Counted from the stretch's first letter, positions 17,672-28,542 are shown. The stretch: 64,000 bases of DNA from Clostridium sp. HBUAS56010 (GCF_007115105.1 NZ_SULJ01000002.1:62001-126000); one strand, 5' to 3'. Program-made: numbers and translations. The notes: generated by a model from the letters alone, not told the origin.

Positions 17672-18676
17672 TCACCGCAATGAAGTATAAGTACCTTTAA
17701 GCCCTGATTCCTGTATGGTGTCAATCAGACGTATGCTCATGAAAGCGTCTTTTACATGAATATAATCCTGATTCTCTTTTTCAATGGAATCATAGAATTT
17801 ATTGATCAGTTTTCCATGGCTGGCTCCGTAATAGAATTTCGTACCAGGCAATCTGGCATCCTCTGTCAGGCGCTCTCTGCTTCCATCCGGCAACATGCGG
17901 TATAACACATTTTCAATAATGGCAAATTCTGCCTGATCCAGTTGAATGGATAACTGGATCGCTTCGTTTTTATAGTTGGCGTTGGTTGCCATGAACAGAC
18001 CTCTTGCACCATTTTCATAAATAAGACTTGCGGTAACCGTATCTTCCACTTCAATCCCATAATCCAGAAGCTGGCTTACCGATGCTTTCACACCGGACAC
18101 CGGTCCGCCAAGATAGTACAAAAGGTCCAGCGTATGCACAGACTGGTTGATCATACAGCCGCCACCTGCGGTATCCCATTTCCCCCGCCATGGTTTGCAG
18201 TCATAATATTCCTTTGGTCTTGACCATGGTACAATTCCTTTCGTACCGCACACATTGCCATATTCTTTGCTGTCAATCATGGTCTTGAGCATCTCCACCG
18301 TTTCATTCAGCCGATTCTGCAGGCAGATTCCTATATGAATATCCGGATGCTCTTTTTCAAAGTCAACAAACTCCTGTCCCTGTACTGCATTCAAAGCCAC
18401 AGGTTTTTCGCAGAACACATGAACTCCCATTTTTGCCGCCGCCATAGAAACAGGCACATGCTGGTAATGAGGGAGACAGATATGTACCACGTCTGGTTTT
18501 TCCCTGGAAATCATATTCTGATAGCTGGTGTAAAATGGTACTCCCTCTGGCGCCTGATCTCTTCTGCCCTCATCTATATCACAGACAGCAACCAGAGTAA
18601 TCTCAGGATTGTTCTGAATACACATTATATGAATGGAAGATATATCTCCCAGACCAATGACAGCCGCTCTTTTCAT
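17672..18676 (-). CDS. Gfo/Idh/MocA family NAD(P)-dependent oxidoreductase
   Basis: A 334-residue dehydrogenase. The N-terminal Rossmann fold shows AAVIGLGDISSIHI with the dinucleotide loop, then VCDIDEGR and the family's CEKPVALN motif, whose Lys is catalytic. The substrate domain includes GGGCMINQSVHTLDLLYYLG, where the His is the second catalytic residue. ATG 18676 has AAGGAGG upstream. It sits between a second Gfo/Idh/MocA enzyme and an isomerase, a set typical of inositol-, glucoside-3-keto- or uncommon sugar-degrading operons. Confidence 0.9.
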   Translation of the reverse strand: MKRAAVIGLGDISSIHIMCIQNNPEITLVAVCDIDEGRRDQAPEGVPFYTSYQNMISREKPDVVHICLPHYQHVPVSMAAAKMGVHVFCEKPVALNAVQGQEFVDFEKEHPDIHIGICLQNRLNETVEMLKTMIDSKEYGNVCGTKGIVPWSRPKEYYDCKPWRGKWDTAGGGCMINQSVHTLDLLYYLGGPVSGVKASVSQLLDYGIEVEDTVTASLIYENGARGLFMATNANYKNEAIQLSIQLDQAEFAIIENVLYRMLPDGSRERLTEDARLPGTKFYYGASHGKLINKFYDSIEKENQDYIHVKDAFMSIRLIDTIQESGLKGTYTSLR

Positions 18677-18697
18677 CTCAACGCCTCCTTGTTGTAA

Positions 18698-19894
18698 TTA
18701 TCTGGTTTCAAATTTCCCTTCTGCAGCAATTTTCTTATTTAATTCCTGTATGTATAATTCTTCATCAACAGGATTTTCTACCTCAGTTCCCAGCCAGGAA
18801 GAAAGAAGAGCTGCATTTGCCAGATTTACTCCGTTGATTCCGTCAGAACCAGGTGCCAGAAGAGGTTCTCCCTCTAACAGGTGCAGAGCAAAGTTTTCCA
18901 TAACGGAACAATGCTGATATCCCCAGCCATCGGTATTTTCAAATGTTTCTATTGTCACCATGTCTCCTGCACCAGCAGAATTGCCGCTTGTCAGTTTGTA
19001 TACTTCCATCATATTCATGGTTGCATTCATTTCTTTTTCATCTTTTTTCAGACGATAAACGGTGGCGGTTTTACTGTTATCTATAACAATCTTTCCTCCA
19101 TCCAGGTCAATCTCCAGACGATCGGTTCCAATAGGATCATGAGTACAGGTAACAAAGCTGCCTGTGGCACCGTTTTTATATTCTGTTACAATCGTTACGT
19201 CATTTTCCACAGCAATGTCTCTATGGCTGCCGTACATACATTTTGCAAATACCTTTTCAGGAACTCCGCAGATCCACTGCCACAGATCCAACTGATGAGG
19301 TGCCTGATTCACTAAAACACCTCCGCCTTCTCCGACCCAGGTTGCACGCCAGTCACTTTGTTTGTAATAGCTGTCTGGACGCCACCAGGAATTAATAATC
19401 CAGCTTGAACGGCGGATCTCTCCTAATTCTCCAGAGGAAACCAGTTCTTTTACCTTCTGGTACAATTTATTAGTTCTCTGGTTAAACATGATTCCAAATG
19501 CCACATCCGGGTGAGCTGCAGCACACTCATTCATCTCACGAACTGATTTGGCAAAAACTCCTGCTGGTTTCTCTACCAGTACATTCATCCCATGCTCCAG
19601 ACAATAAATAGCAATTTCAGTATGAAGATAATGAGGAACTGTGGTGATTACCGCATCCACATCTCCGGAGTTAACCAGTTCCTTCCAGTCTTTATAGAAA
19701 GGAACATCCGGATATTTCTCCTTGCATGCTTCCTCTTTCACAGGATCAATATCGCATAATGCCCCAAGGGTGCAGTGAGGTGGGCATTCCACTGCCGGCA
19801 TTCCTTCAAAACCGGAACTGCCATTTAAAAATCCTGCATAAGCACTGCCCTGTACTCCAACGCCGATCAATCCGTATCGAACTTTTTTCTCCAT
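18698..19894 (-). CDS. Gfo/Idh/MocA family NAD(P)-dependent oxidoreductase (second copy)
   Basis: A 398-residue member, longer than its neighbour. It has RYGLIGVGVQGSAYAGFL (Rossmann loop), LCDIDPVKEE, VEKPAGVFAKS (catalytic Lys), and VGEGGGVLVNQAPHQLDLW (catalytic His region). The WRATWVGEGGG segment resembles oxidoreductases that act on glycosides at C3. ATG 19894 has AGGAGGAAG upstream, two bases after the stop of the preceding isomerase gene. The two dehydrogenases differ clearly in sequence, so they probably catalyse successive or opposite oxidation steps rather than being a recent duplication. Confidence 0.9.
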   Translation of the reverse strand: MEKKVRYGLIGVGVQGSAYAGFLNGSSGFEGMPAVECPPHCTLGALCDIDPVKEEACKEKYPDVPFYKDWKELVNSGDVDAVITTVPHYLHTEIAIYCLEHGMNVLVEKPAGVFAKSVREMNECAAAHPDVAFGIMFNQRTNKLYQKVKELVSSGELGEIRRSSWIINSWWRPDSYYKQSDWRATWVGEGGGVLVNQAPHQLDLWQWICGVPEKVFAKCMYGSHRDIAVENDVTIVTEYKNGATGSFVTCTHDPIGTDRLEIDLDGGKIVIDNSKTATVYRLKKDEKEMNATMNMMEVYKLTSGNSAGAGDMVTIETFENTDGWGYQHCSVMENFALHLLEGEPLLAPGSDGINGVNLANAALLSSWLGTEVENPVDEELYIQELNKKIAAEGKFETR

Positions 19895-19895
19895 T

Positions 19896-20795
19896 TTATC
19901 TTCCTCCTGTTTTGTCCAAATTTATTTTTTTTAATATTTCGCGCAACGCATTATACTGCATTGCGTATCCGTCTGCACCTGTTTCTGCTTTGTTCTCTTT
20001 GATAATTTCTTTGGCATCCTCGAGTTCTAATTGAGCCAGAGAATCAAACAGAACCAGATGAGGTTCCAGAGTTAAAAATCCTTCATCCCCCTCTTCTTCA
20101 ATCGCCTGCTTGAGAATCTCCTTAATCTGCCCCTCACCAGTGCCGCACACCACATTCTCTTTACTTGTTTCCACTGCATCTTTAATGTGTATGTAAGCCA
20201 CATAATCTTTTAACATATTCCAGCAATCCATAGGATTTTCTTTGCACTGTACAAAATTGGCAAAGTCAAATGCACTGCGAAGGCAGGGGTCTGATAAATC
20301 CTCCATCAGCGTTTTACAACGTTTTCCTGTATCGCCATAGATATCTTTTTCATTTTCATGAATCAGAATGATTTTATGTTTCTTTGCAACTTCCACAAAG
20401 CCTTTCATTCTGGACATTACCAGTTCTTTGTAATCATCCGGATCTTTTCCAGACGGAATATAGAAGCTGAATATACGGATATATCTGCAGTCCAGAACTT
20501 TACAGACTTCACAAAGCGTATCCAGTTGCTGAAGCTGCTTCTGATATCCATCTTCATCTTCAATCTGGACCTTTCCAATGGGGGAACCCAGAGAAGATAC
20601 CTTTACACCAAACTGATTCAGTTTTGGAAGAAGCTGCTCCTTTGCTTCATCAACGGTATAATCTGAAATTCCTTTCCCATTTGCTGACCGCAAGGAAATA
20701 TACTCCATCCCAAGCCTGACCACTGTTTCCAACTGCTCCACAAAATCCTTGCAGATTTCGTCTGAGAAGCCAGAAATATTTATATTTTTTTTCAT
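19896..20795 (-). CDS. Sugar phosphate isomerase/epimerase (xylose isomerase-like TIM barrel, second type)
   Basis: A 299-residue TIM-barrel protein, starting with ISGFSDEICKDFVEQLETV. Likely metal-ligand regions are IILIHENEKDIYGDTG, LRSAFDFANFVQ, YIHIKDAV and FLTLEPHL. It is only distantly similar to the isomerase at the end of the operon. ATG 20795 has AAGGAGG. It is the first enzyme gene after the transporter and overlaps neither neighbour. It probably interconverts keto- and aldo- or epimeric forms of the sugar taken up by the GPH transporter. Confidence 0.85.
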   Translation of the reverse strand: MKKNINISGFSDEICKDFVEQLETVVRLGMEYISLRSANGKGISDYTVDEAKEQLLPKLNQFGVKVSSLGSPIGKVQIEDEDGYQKQLQQLDTLCEVCKVLDCRYIRIFSFYIPSGKDPDDYKELVMSRMKGFVEVAKKHKIILIHENEKDIYGDTGKRCKTLMEDLSDPCLRSAFDFANFVQCKENPMDCWNMLKDYVAYIHIKDAVETSKENVVCGTGEGQIKEILKQAIEEEGDEGFLTLEPHLVLFDSLAQLELEDAKEIIKENKAETGADGYAMQYNALREILKKINLDKTGGR

Positions 20796-20849
20796 TATGC
20801 CTCCTTGATTTTCACGAAATTCCGCTTATTACACAAGATTCAGACCATA

Positions 20850-22251
20850 TTATTTACTGAGCCGTCTCTCTTTTAAAATTTCAGAGTTTTCTTGCACTTT
20901 CTTTTTGCCCAGAGGATACACAAACATTAATGTCAGGGCAACACATAAAAACAAAATTGCAGGAACAATGGTTGAAACCGTATACAAACCATTTAGTACT
21001 TCCGGTGTCTGAACCTTAGCTGCGGATTCATATCCGATTACGGACAGTGCATATCCGCTTAAACCGCCTGCCAGAGCCTGACCAACTTTTCTTGCAAAAG
21101 AATACACTGCGTAAATCTTACCGTCTTCTCTTTTGCCGCTCTTTACCTCTACATCATCAATTACATCGGTGATGTTTGCCCAGATAACCAGGTTGAAAAA
21201 GTTAGTACCCAGAAAACCAATTGCTGCTGCAATCATATAAACCCAGGGATTTCTTACTTTTATTAAAAACAACACCACATATACAATTGCGGTAAATATG
21301 GTTGCAATAATTGCAGATTCTTTTTTTCCAACTTTTTTTGTAATTCTTCCAACAAATGCTGCCAGAATCAACGCAAGTATACTGTTAATAAAAGTAAAGC
21401 TGGAAAGTGCTTTGATATCTCCAAAGAAATCAGCATAAAGGTATGTATTTAAGCCCATAATCATCATCTGGCTCAAAAGCAGGAATAATGCTGCAAAAAT
21501 TATACCAAGCATCGCTCTGCTGGAGAAAATCGTCATAAATGTTTTTCCTAGTGATACCTTTGGTGCATTGGGATCCTTCTCAATCTTAATACGCTCTGTG
21601 GTACACTTATAACAAATAAAATAACAGATAACCGCACATATTGAAAATATTCCTGATACAAGAGTAAAAATGTGTCCATTATTCCGAATCACCTGTACCC
21701 CGTCTGCATTGCTTGTATAAATAATAAGGGGAGAGATTACTCCAATAATCAACTGAGCAAAATTAGCACCTATTCCACGAAATGTTGATAATTCTGTACG
21801 TTCTTCTGGTTTGTCCGTAATTACTGATGCCATGGAACCGTAAGGAATGTTGATTCCACTATAGCATACACCGCTCCATAACAGATAAGTTACATACATA
21901 TAAACAATCTTCACCGTCATGGAAGCACCTGCCATGGAGGATTGATACATTAAAAAACTGGCAATTGCCACCGGTCCTGCCATGCGGCGGATCCACTGTC
22001 TGAAACGACCGTCTTTTCCTGGTTTACAAATATCTACGATGCTTCCCATGGTAATATCCATGAACGCATCCACAATTCTGGCTACAAGGAACATCGTTCC
22101 TACTACTGCTCCTGGAATTCCCAGAACCTTCATGTAAAAAAACCATTAAAAACGAACTGGCAAATACAAACGTAAAATCATTACCAAAATCACCAAACAT
22201 ATACCCCAGCTTATCTCTAAGACCAAATGGTCTTATCTGATTATCACTCAT
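20850..22251 (-). pseudogene. GPH-family sugar:cation symporter, split by a frameshift in a T7 run
   Basis: Two overlapping frames together make one MelB/YicJ-type symporter. Codons from ATG 22251 (AAAGGAG upstream) encode MSDNQIRPFGLRDKLGYMFG up to SSFLMVF. The rest, from YMKVLGIPGAVVGTMF to the stop at 20850, is in the next frame. Seven T (minus strand, 22142-22136) lie at the break; six T would give FLMVFYMKVLG and one continuous frame of about 467 codons with twelve membrane helices. GPH transporters import glycosides with Na+ or H+. The gene heads the isomerase/dehydrogenase operon. The break may be a real mutation, phase variation, or a sequencing error in the homopolymer. Confidence 0.85.
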
Positions 22252-22602
22252 TTGTGCATCTCCTTTTAAAATCTGTTCCCCCACCTGACGCAGAATACAT
22301 TATTTTTCTTATTGTTCAAACCCTTTTTTCCTGCCTGTTTTCATTCTGGCAAAGTCTGATTTTTATTTCTAAGTGTTAGATAGTACAAAAATTTAGTTTT
22401 CCGCCGGCTGGAAAAATGTAGCAAAACATTTTCACAAAATAAACTTATTTGTATATATTTTTGCTAAATCCTCCTTGTGTTTTATTGAAATCAGTATAAC
22501 ATAAGTTTTTCTATATTTATGAGTTGTATTTTTGGTAAAAGTGGTGTAAATATTATTTTTTCTTTTTTAAAATGTATAAATTTGCCTTGTGCTTTTATAA
22601 AA
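22252..22602. other. AT-rich gap upstream of the GPH operon
   Basis: No gene. It contains an imperfect inverted repeat AAAATGT/ACATTTT (22413-22419 and 22426-22432), about 160 bp before the transporter start, a possible regulator site. No convincing -35/-10 pair is visible to me. Confidence 0.35.
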
Positions 22603-22637
22603 AAAACCATTATGAAGACATTCTCCACAATGGTTTT
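22603..22637 (-). terminator. Second tandem terminator after the FabH-like gene
   Basis: Read on the minus strand, AAAACCATTGTG and CATAATGGTTTT form a 12-pair stem with one weak pair, followed by eight T. It lies 20 bp beyond the first terminator. Confidence 0.75.
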
Positions 22638-22650
22638 GGGTCTATGAAGC

Positions 22651-22679
22651 TAAAAAAAGTACCGGCTCAGCCGGTACTT
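22651..22679 (-). terminator. First terminator after the FabH-like gene
   Basis: A perfect nine-base stem AAGTACCGG/CCGGTACTT (22657-22665 and 22671-22679) is followed on the minus strand by seven T (22658-22652). It ends the chemoreceptor / FabH-like transcription unit. Confidence 0.88.
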
Positions 22680-22699
22680 AAAATCTGTTTTTTCTTTTA

Positions 22700-23713
22700 T
22701 CATGCTTTGTATAGCAGGGCGGAAGCCGTTAGACCTGAGCCTACACTGCAAAAGATACAATAATCTCCATGGTTCACTTCTCTGTCTTCTACTGCATGGC
22801 TATACGCAAGAACGGGACTGCTTGTACCTGTATAACCATAAATATCTCCAACATATTTCATTTTCTTTCTTGGATAAGCTAACTGGGAAGCCACATGATC
22901 CAGTGCATCTTCTGAAAACTGTGTCATAAACACCATCCTGACTCCAGCCATATCCAGTCCATTATCAGATGCCACCTGACCAATGATTTTTGCACATCTG
23001 CCTTCTGGTTCTGTTGTATCAAATGGGAGCCATTTCCACTTTTTCTTTTCCTTTGGAATGCTGTCATCATATACATTTGACAAACCACATTCTGGCATCA
23101 GAATGGAATCACGCAAATCAATTTTGGTTGCATATACGGAATCTAAAAATCCCGTCCTGCTTTCCCCATTCTGCACTTCTAAGACTGCGGCAGCGGCAGC
23201 ATCCCCTACACAGGCATAGGTAAGAGGATCAGAGGGCGAGCCATAGTGATGAATCATGGAAGCACCTACAACTAATAACCGTTTGATCCTGTGATTTGCT
23301 TTCATAAACGATTGGGCCTGATCCAGTGCAACCACCATTCCCACACAATTGGCATTTAAATCGTAGACAGTATGTGCATTCTCTGCCCCCAGTGCACTGC
23401 ATAACATAAGTGCATTGGAAGGGGAGGTATATTCCGGTGTATCTGTACTGAAAATAATGCCATCTAAATCTAACGGGGATAAACCAGCAGATTCTAATGC
23501 GTTTTTTGCTGCTGCTTCTCCCATTGTTAATACATTTTCCTGTTTATCTTTGCTGATAAATCTGTTTTTTCTGCCTAAGTGCGCTAATAAATGTTCAACC
23601 CGGGTTCCTAGATTTTCATCCATTTTGGAATAGTGATTGATAAAATACTCATTTGAAACTTTATGTTCCGGATGATAAATTCCTGTGGACTTTATTATGA
23701 TATTTCTTGGCAT
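22700..23713 (-). CDS. FabH-like 3-oxoacyl-ACP synthase III family protein with altered catalytic triad
   Basis: A 337-residue thiolase-fold protein. The nucleophile Cys123 lies in NANCVGM, the usual KAS III position. Where FabH has its His (HQAN) this protein reads MTQFSED, and where FabH has its Asn (GNTS) it reads GYTGTSS, so two of the three triad residues appear replaced. The two halves of the thiolase fold are otherwise complete (DGIIFSTDTPEYTSPSN, GDAAAAAVLE). Length is normal. It may use acyl substrates without a decarboxylation step, or make an ester/amide or a polyketide-like starter. It follows the chemoreceptor by 74 bp with a good AAAGGAG, and no fatty-acid genes are near. Confidence 0.8.
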   Translation of the reverse strand: MPRNIIIKSTGIYHPEHKVSNEYFINHYSKMDENLGTRVEHLLAHLGRKNRFISKDKQENVLTMGEAAAKNALESAGLSPLDLDGIIFSTDTPEYTSPSNALMLCSALGAENAHTVYDLNANCVGMVVALDQAQSFMKANHRIKRLLVVGASMIHHYGSPSDPLTYACVGDAAAAAVLEVQNGESRTGFLDSVYATKIDLRDSILMPECGLSNVYDDSIPKEKKKWKWLPFDTTEPEGRCAKIIGQVASDNGLDMAGVRMVFMTQFSEDALDHVASQLAYPRKKMKYVGDIYGYTGTSSPVLAYSHAVEDREVNHGDYCIFCSVGSGLTASALLYKA

Positions 23714-23787
23714 AATAATCTCCTTTCTATTGGGAATAACGTAATGTTATAAATTCCCCTTTTGCAATGCAATTGTTTATTCTCTGT

Positions 23788-25284
23788 TTACTCTTCCATT
23801 TGAGATATTAATTCTAACAGTTCATGGATTCTTTCATCCAGATGATAGAAGTTTTCATAGATACTTTGAATATTCGTATTCTGCTGGTCTGACTTTACCG
23901 CTACTTCGGTAATATTTTGTGACATCGCATCTGTTGATTCGGAAATTTCCTTTGTCTGTTCTTTTACCAGCTTGGCATTCTCTTCTAATTCACTTATCTT
24001 CTCATGAATATCAATAACACTGTTTTCTACTTTTTCAATAAAATCATGTACCGTAGCAAATGTCATAACGGTTTCGTCTGTTCGCACCAGACTTTCTTTC
24101 ATCGCTTCCTGTCCATGATTGATTTTTTCTGAAATAATCGTGGAACTGTTCAAAAGGGGTCTTAAAATCTCACCAATCCGGTCTACACTGCCGGCACTTC
24201 TTTCTGCCAGCATCCTGATTTCTTCGGCTACAACAGCAAATCCCCTCCCCTTCTCACCAGCTCTTGCAGCTTCAATGCTTGCATTTAAAGCCAGTAAATT
24301 GGTCTGCTGTGCAATGCCGTCTATGCTTTGCAGAATATCTTCGATGTTACGGGTCTGATTATTAAATGCCTGTATCAGTACTGCCGTTTCTTCTATAATG
24401 CCGTCTAATTCTTTAAACTTATCAGCCATTAATTTAACGGAGATATCTCCTTCTCTTATGACTTCTACATTCTTTGCGGACAACTCTTCCAAATCCCCTG
24501 AAACATGAAAAACAGAAGTTGTATATTCATAATTCTTTTCCATATATTGATAAATGGACGTTGCTGATGATGCCTGTTCCTCTGTAATAGCCGCTGCATT
24601 GGTAAATGAATTATTAATTTCTCTGGAAGCCGCTGCTGTTTCACCAACAGATCCTTTTACTTTTTCACTAAACCTTTTCAAGAAGTTTACAGAGTCTGAC
24701 ACTTTTATAAGTAAGGTTTTAATGGACTGGTTATTTTTCTGAATTTTTTCCATCTGTTTCTCAGATTCTTTTTGCAAATTGTTAATTAAATTTACTAAAT
24801 CACATAAAACAATACACCCCAGAAGCATATAAAACAGAATAATTAATATACCTTGGATATTATCATAATTTACATACATTTCAGTTCCGTAAACAAAATA
24901 AAACGTGATTAGCATAATCACATTGGACAAATAAATTAAAACAATCAAAACTCTTTTTTGGAATAAGCTGATAAATATCAGATTAAAAAACAACAAAAAC
25001 ACAGAATCAAGACTAGGATGAACCAATGTAATGACTATTGCATGGACAATTAAACCAACAAAAGCAAAATACTTGGTAAAAGATATAAATATTTTTTTCC
25101 ATGTAATAATAGAGAGAATAATTGCTACTGCAGCGCCCAGTGTCAATAAAACAACAATGACATTCATAGGCGACCCTCCAAAATAGTTACATATAACGCC
25201 TAAAATAACAGAAATCCAAAGTAACTTCGTTGCTATTTTGATTTGCTTATACTCACGAGACCGGAGTTCTATTTGTGCTTCCAT
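23788..25284 (-). CDS. Methyl-accepting chemotaxis protein with polytopic membrane sensor
   Basis: About 498 residues from ATG 25284 (AAAGGGG nine bases upstream); a start at 25359 has no ribosome site. The N-terminal 180 residues form about six membrane helices instead of the usual two flanking a periplasmic domain. The signalling domain follows directly, with no recognisable HAMP: its hairpin tip reads [20 protein letters not shown] followed by [17 protein letters not shown], then methylation-helix stretches. Such receptors sense something in or near the membrane, or through the membrane domain; the stimulus is unknown. No other chemotaxis genes are adjacent. Confidence 0.92.
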   Translation of the reverse strand: MEAQIELRSREYKQIKIATKLLWISVILGVICNYFGGSPMNVIVVLLTLGAAVAIILSIITWKKIFISFTKYFAFVGLIVHAIVITLVHPSLDSVFLLFFNLIFISLFQKRVLIVLIYLSNVIMLITFYFVYGTEMYVNYDNIQGILIILFYMLLGCIVLCDLVNLINNLQKESEKQMEKIQKNNQSIKTLLIKVSDSVNFLKRFSEKVKGSVGETAAASREINNSFTNAAAITEEQASSATSIYQYMEKNYEYTTSVFHVSGDLEELSAKNVEVIREGDISVKLMADKFKELDGIIEETAVLIQAFNNQTRNIEDILQSIDGIAQQTNLLALNASIEAARAGEKGRGFAVVAEEIRMLAERSAGSVDRIGEILRPLLNSSTIISEKINHGQEAMKESLVRTDETVMTFATVHDFIEKVENSVIDIHEKISELEENAKLVKEQTKEISESTDAMSQNITEVAVKSDQQNTNIQSIYENFYHLDERIHELLELISQMEE

Positions 25285-25648
25285 ACGATGTATCCCCTTT
25301 CGATCTAAAACAAATTTACTAATATATATCGACAGATTTCGCATGGATGGGAATGCCAATATTTACCATTTTTTGTTGAAAAAGCAAGTACAAATTGGTG
25401 ATTATTCTTGTTTAAAATCTTTTATTGTTGAAATTCATATCAATGATCCCTACAATTTAGTATAATATTTTTGATTCAGAATCTATTGTTTCTTTATAAA
25501 AATACGATTTTTAGTATAATAAATAGCAGCATGCCAAAGCCTCCCATAATGGGCAGCTTAAAAACACACTGCTGTTTTATACATTTCATATACCGATTCC
25601 TGCATCACAGATTACTGCTATAATCATCTTTCATCGCTGTAAACTCTG
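25285..25648. other. Gap between chemoreceptor and metA, with a 3' stem-loop
   Basis: No gene. A possible minus-strand stem of nine pairs, two of them G-U (25565-25573 with 25525-25533), lies beyond the metA stop and may be its terminator, but the T run after it is weak. A TATAAT-like box (near 25463) is present in AT-rich sequence; its use is uncertain. Confidence 0.35.
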
Positions 25649-26581
25649 CTAAATCACGTATTCCGGTTCTGCTTCTCCCAACTCATAAGGCGTCACCTGA
25701 TATACATAATAATTGAGCCAGTTGGCATATAACGTATTTGCTGCATTCCTCCAGTTTAAAACAGGAGTTGTTGCAGGGTCATCGTTCTCATAATAATTAC
25801 AGGGGATGTCAGGATTAAGCCCTTTTTCCATGTCTCTGTGATATTCTCCGTCAAGAGTCATACGGTCGTACTCCGGGTGTCCCTGAACAAAGATCTGTTT
25901 ACCATCTTCACTCATAACAAGAAAAATTCCTGCCTCTTCCGATTCTGACAAAATCTTAAGCTCCGGGTGCTTTTCAATATCTTCCCTGCGCACTTCTGTA
26001 TTACGGGAATGAGGTGCCATGATGTAGTCATCCATACTTCTCACAAGCGGAACCTTTCTGTCCAGAATCTTATTGCTGTAGATTCCTGAAAGTTTCTTTT
26101 TCATTTTATACTTTTTGATTCCATAGTGGTAGTAAAGTCCTGCCTGGGAACCCCAGCAGATGTGCAGGGTACTGGTGACATGGGTTTTACTCCATTCCAT
26201 GATCTTTGCCAGTTCGTTCCAGTAATTGACCTCCTCAAATTCCATACTCTCTACCGGAGCACCCGTGATGATCATTCCATCATATTTTTTATTCCGGACA
26301 TCATCCAGGTAGTTGTAGAATTTATTTAGATGACTGGCGGAGGTATTCTTTGATGTATGGCTTTCCAACATCAAAAAAGAACAGTCTACCTGAAGTGGTG
26401 TATTGGAAAGAGCCCTTAAAAGCTGGGTTTCCGTCTCTTCTTTTATGGGCATTAAATTTACAATCAGGATTTCCAGAGGCCGGATGTCCTGACTGAGAGC
26501 CCGGTCCTCATCCATGGTAAATATATTCTCTTTTTCCAATATGACCTTTGCAGGCAGGTCCTTTTGTACTTTAATGGGCAT
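25649..26581 (-). CDS. metAA: Homoserine O-acetyltransferase (MetA type)
   Basis: A 310-residue MetA. The catalytic Cys142 is in HICWGSQAG, His235 and Glu237 are in GHPEYD, and [16 protein letters not shown] near the start is a family hallmark. Residue 111 is Glu (GAPVES); known work on Bacillus MetA links Glu at this position to acetyl-CoA use and Gly to succinyl-CoA, so acetylation is predicted. It activates homoserine for methionine synthesis in the cytoplasm. The gene begins two bases after the ligA stop, in the run rluF-ligA-metA. No SAM riboswitch is visible near it, unlike many Firmicute met genes. Confidence 0.93.
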   Translation of the reverse strand: MPIKVQKDLPAKVILEKENIFTMDEDRALSQDIRPLEILIVNLMPIKEETETQLLRALSNTPLQVDCSFLMLESHTSKNTSASHLNKFYNYLDDVRNKKYDGMIITGAPVESMEFEEVNYWNELAKIMEWSKTHVTSTLHICWGSQAGLYYHYGIKKYKMKKKLSGIYSNKILDRKVPLVRSMDDYIMAPHSRNTEVRREDIEKHPELKILSESEEAGIFLVMSEDGKQIFVQGHPEYDRMTLDGEYHRDMEKGLNPDIPCNYYENDDPATTPVLNWRNAANTLYANWLNYYVYQVTPYELGEAEPEYVI

Positions 26582-26583
26582 AT

Positions 26584-28542
26584 CTATTCCTCCAGTAGTT
26601 TTCTAAAATCTTCCTCCGAAATAATTGGCACTTCCAGCTCTTTTGCCTTTTTATTTTTAGAAGAATTGGATGTGGTATCGTTATTAATCAGATATGAGGT
26701 CCTGGAGGTAACGGAACCAGTGGTTTTTCCGCCATAGGATTCAATAACAGCCTCCAGAGCTTTGCGGTTTTCAAAGTATTCTAAAGAACCAGTGATGACA
26801 AATACCTTTCCTTCCAGCTTCTTATTTCCTTCTTCTTCTTCTTCCTGTTCAATGGTAAGTTCCCGAAGAAGACGGTCCACCATCTCATTGTTCTCTTCCT
26901 GTTCAAAATATTTAATCCAGGCATCTGCAAGAACCTTTCCAATTCCTGATACTAATATCAGTTCTTCTTCCTCCGCATGGCGCATCCTTTCAAAATTATA
27001 GCGAAACTCCTTGCAAAGCATCTTGGCATTGGACAAACCAATTCCTGCAATTCCAAGCCCATAGATGAGTCTTGGAAGTGTGGTATGCGATGCCTTTTTT
27101 ACCGCCTGGATCAAATTATCATAAGATTTTTTTCCAAATCCTTCCATCTGGGTAATGACTTCTCCGTATTGTTCCAGATGAAATATATCAGCAAATTCCT
27201 TAATAAATCCTGCACCTATGAATTTTTCTAAAGTTGCTTCTGAAAGTCCGTCAATGTTTAACGCATCCCGGCTGACGAAAAGAGAAAAACTTTTGATTCT
27301 TTTTGCCTGACATTCAGGATTTATGCAATATAGACTTCGTACGTCATTAACCTGTCTGATCTCCGTCTGTCCCTGGCAGACCGGACATTCCTTTGGAATC
27401 TCAATGGTGTGGCTTCTGGTTAAATTATCAGCGATCTGAGGAATAATCATATTCGCTTTATACACCGTAATGGTATCTCCTTCTCCCAGTTGAAGGGCTT
27501 CCATAATGCTTAAATTGTGGACACTTGCCCGGCTTACGGTTGTCCCTTCCAGTTCCACCGGTTCAAAGATGGCAACTGGATTGATCAGTCCGGTTCTTGA
27601 AGGGCTCCATAGAATCTTTAAAAGCTTTGTCTCCCGCATCTCATCTGCCCATTTAAAAGCAATCGCATTCCGGGGGAATTTAGCTGTGCGTCCAAGAGAC
27701 TCTCCATAAGCAATATCATCGAGCAATAAAACCAGTCCGTCTGAGGGCACATCGTAGTCACTGACCGCTTTTGCAAATGTTTCCACCATAGCCGGCAGAG
27801 TATCCGCCGAAACCATCTCATAATCAACCACATCAAACCCCTGTTCTTTTAACCACTGGAACTGAACTTCTCTGGAGTTTTTGAAATCAACCCCTTCTGC
27901 GGATACCAGGGTGAAAGCCATAAAGTTTACATTTCTCTGTGCTGTAATCTGGTTGTTCAGCTGACGGACAGAACCGCTGCATAAGTTGCGGGGATTTTTA
28001 TATTTGGCATCAACATCTTCAATCTCTTCATTGATCCGGTTAAAATCGGAATATTTAATCACCGCTTCTCCACGGAGAACAAGTTCTCCCTGATGACTGA
28101 TCTGCAGAGGAATGTTTGAAAACACTCTGGCATTGCTGGTTATCACCTCACCAATCTCCCCATTCCCTCTTGTAACAGCTTTTTGAAGCGTTCCATGATT
28201 ATAATTCAGTACTACAGTAAGCCCGTCCAGTTTCCAGGATAAAAGCCCCCTCTGGCTTCCCAGCCATTGAACAAGGGAATCTACGCTTTTTGTCTTATCC
28301 AGGGAAAGCATTGGGCTTTCATGCGCTTCTTTTGGAAGTTCACTAAGCACCTGAAATCCTACGTTCTGGGTTGGACTCTGGGAAAGGATGATTCCTGTCT
28401 CCTGCTCCAGTTTCTGCAGTTCCTCGTAAAGGCTGTCATACTCCAGATTGCTCATAATCTCCCGGCTTTCCTGGTAGTAAGCTTTTCCTGCTTCATTCAG
28501 TATCTGAATCAGTTCCTTCATTCTGTTTTGTTTCGCATCCAT
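26584..28542 (-). CDS. ligA: NAD-dependent DNA ligase
   Basis: A 652-residue LigA, slightly shorter than the usual ~670. Order: Ia domain for NMN binding, the adenylation domain with Lys104 in SWKLDG, the OB fold, a four-Cys zinc finger (CPVCQ and [10 protein letters not shown]), helix-hairpin-helix repeats ([30 protein letters not shown]), and a C-terminal BRCT domain ([17 protein letters not shown]). It seals Okazaki nicks and repair gaps. ATG 28542 has AAGGAG upstream; the gene follows the pseudouridine synthase by four bases. A second ligase elsewhere in the genome is possible, since many Lachnospiraceae carry a longer main LigA. Confidence 0.94.
   Translation of the reverse strand: MDAKQNRMKELIQILNEAGKAYYQESREIMSNLEYDSLYEELQKLEQETGIILSQSPTQNVGFQVLSELPKEAHESPMLSLDKTKSVDSLVQWLGSQRGLLSWKLDGLTVVLNYNHGTLQKAVTRGNGEIGEVITSNARVFSNIPLQISHQGELVLRGEAVIKYSDFNRINEEIEDVDAKYKNPRNLCSGSVRQLNNQITAQRNVNFMAFTLVSAEGVDFKNSREVQFQWLKEQGFDVVDYEMVSADTLPAMVETFAKAVSDYDVPSDGLVLLLDDIAYGESLGRTAKFPRNAIAFKWADEMRETKLLKILWSPSRTGLINPVAIFEPVELEGTTVSRASVHNLSIMEALQLGEGDTITVYKANMIIPQIADNLTRSHTIEIPKECPVCQGQTEIRQVNDVRSLYCINPECQAKRIKSFSLFVSRDALNIDGLSEATLEKFIGAGFIKEFADIFHLEQYGEVITQMEGFGKKSYDNLIQAVKKASHTTLPRLIYGLGIAGIGLSNAKMLCKEFRYNFERMRHAEEEELILVSGIGKVLADAWIKYFEQEENNEMVDRLLRELTIEQEEEEEGNKKLEGKVFVITGSLEYFENRKALEAVIESYGGKTTGSVTSRTSYLINNDTTSNSSKNKKAKELEVPIISEEDFRKLLEE

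Noticed and set aside
25500-25640. Riboswitch near metA
   Set aside because: The stem-loop lies downstream of the metA stop and lacks SAM-box signature bases; at most a weak terminator.
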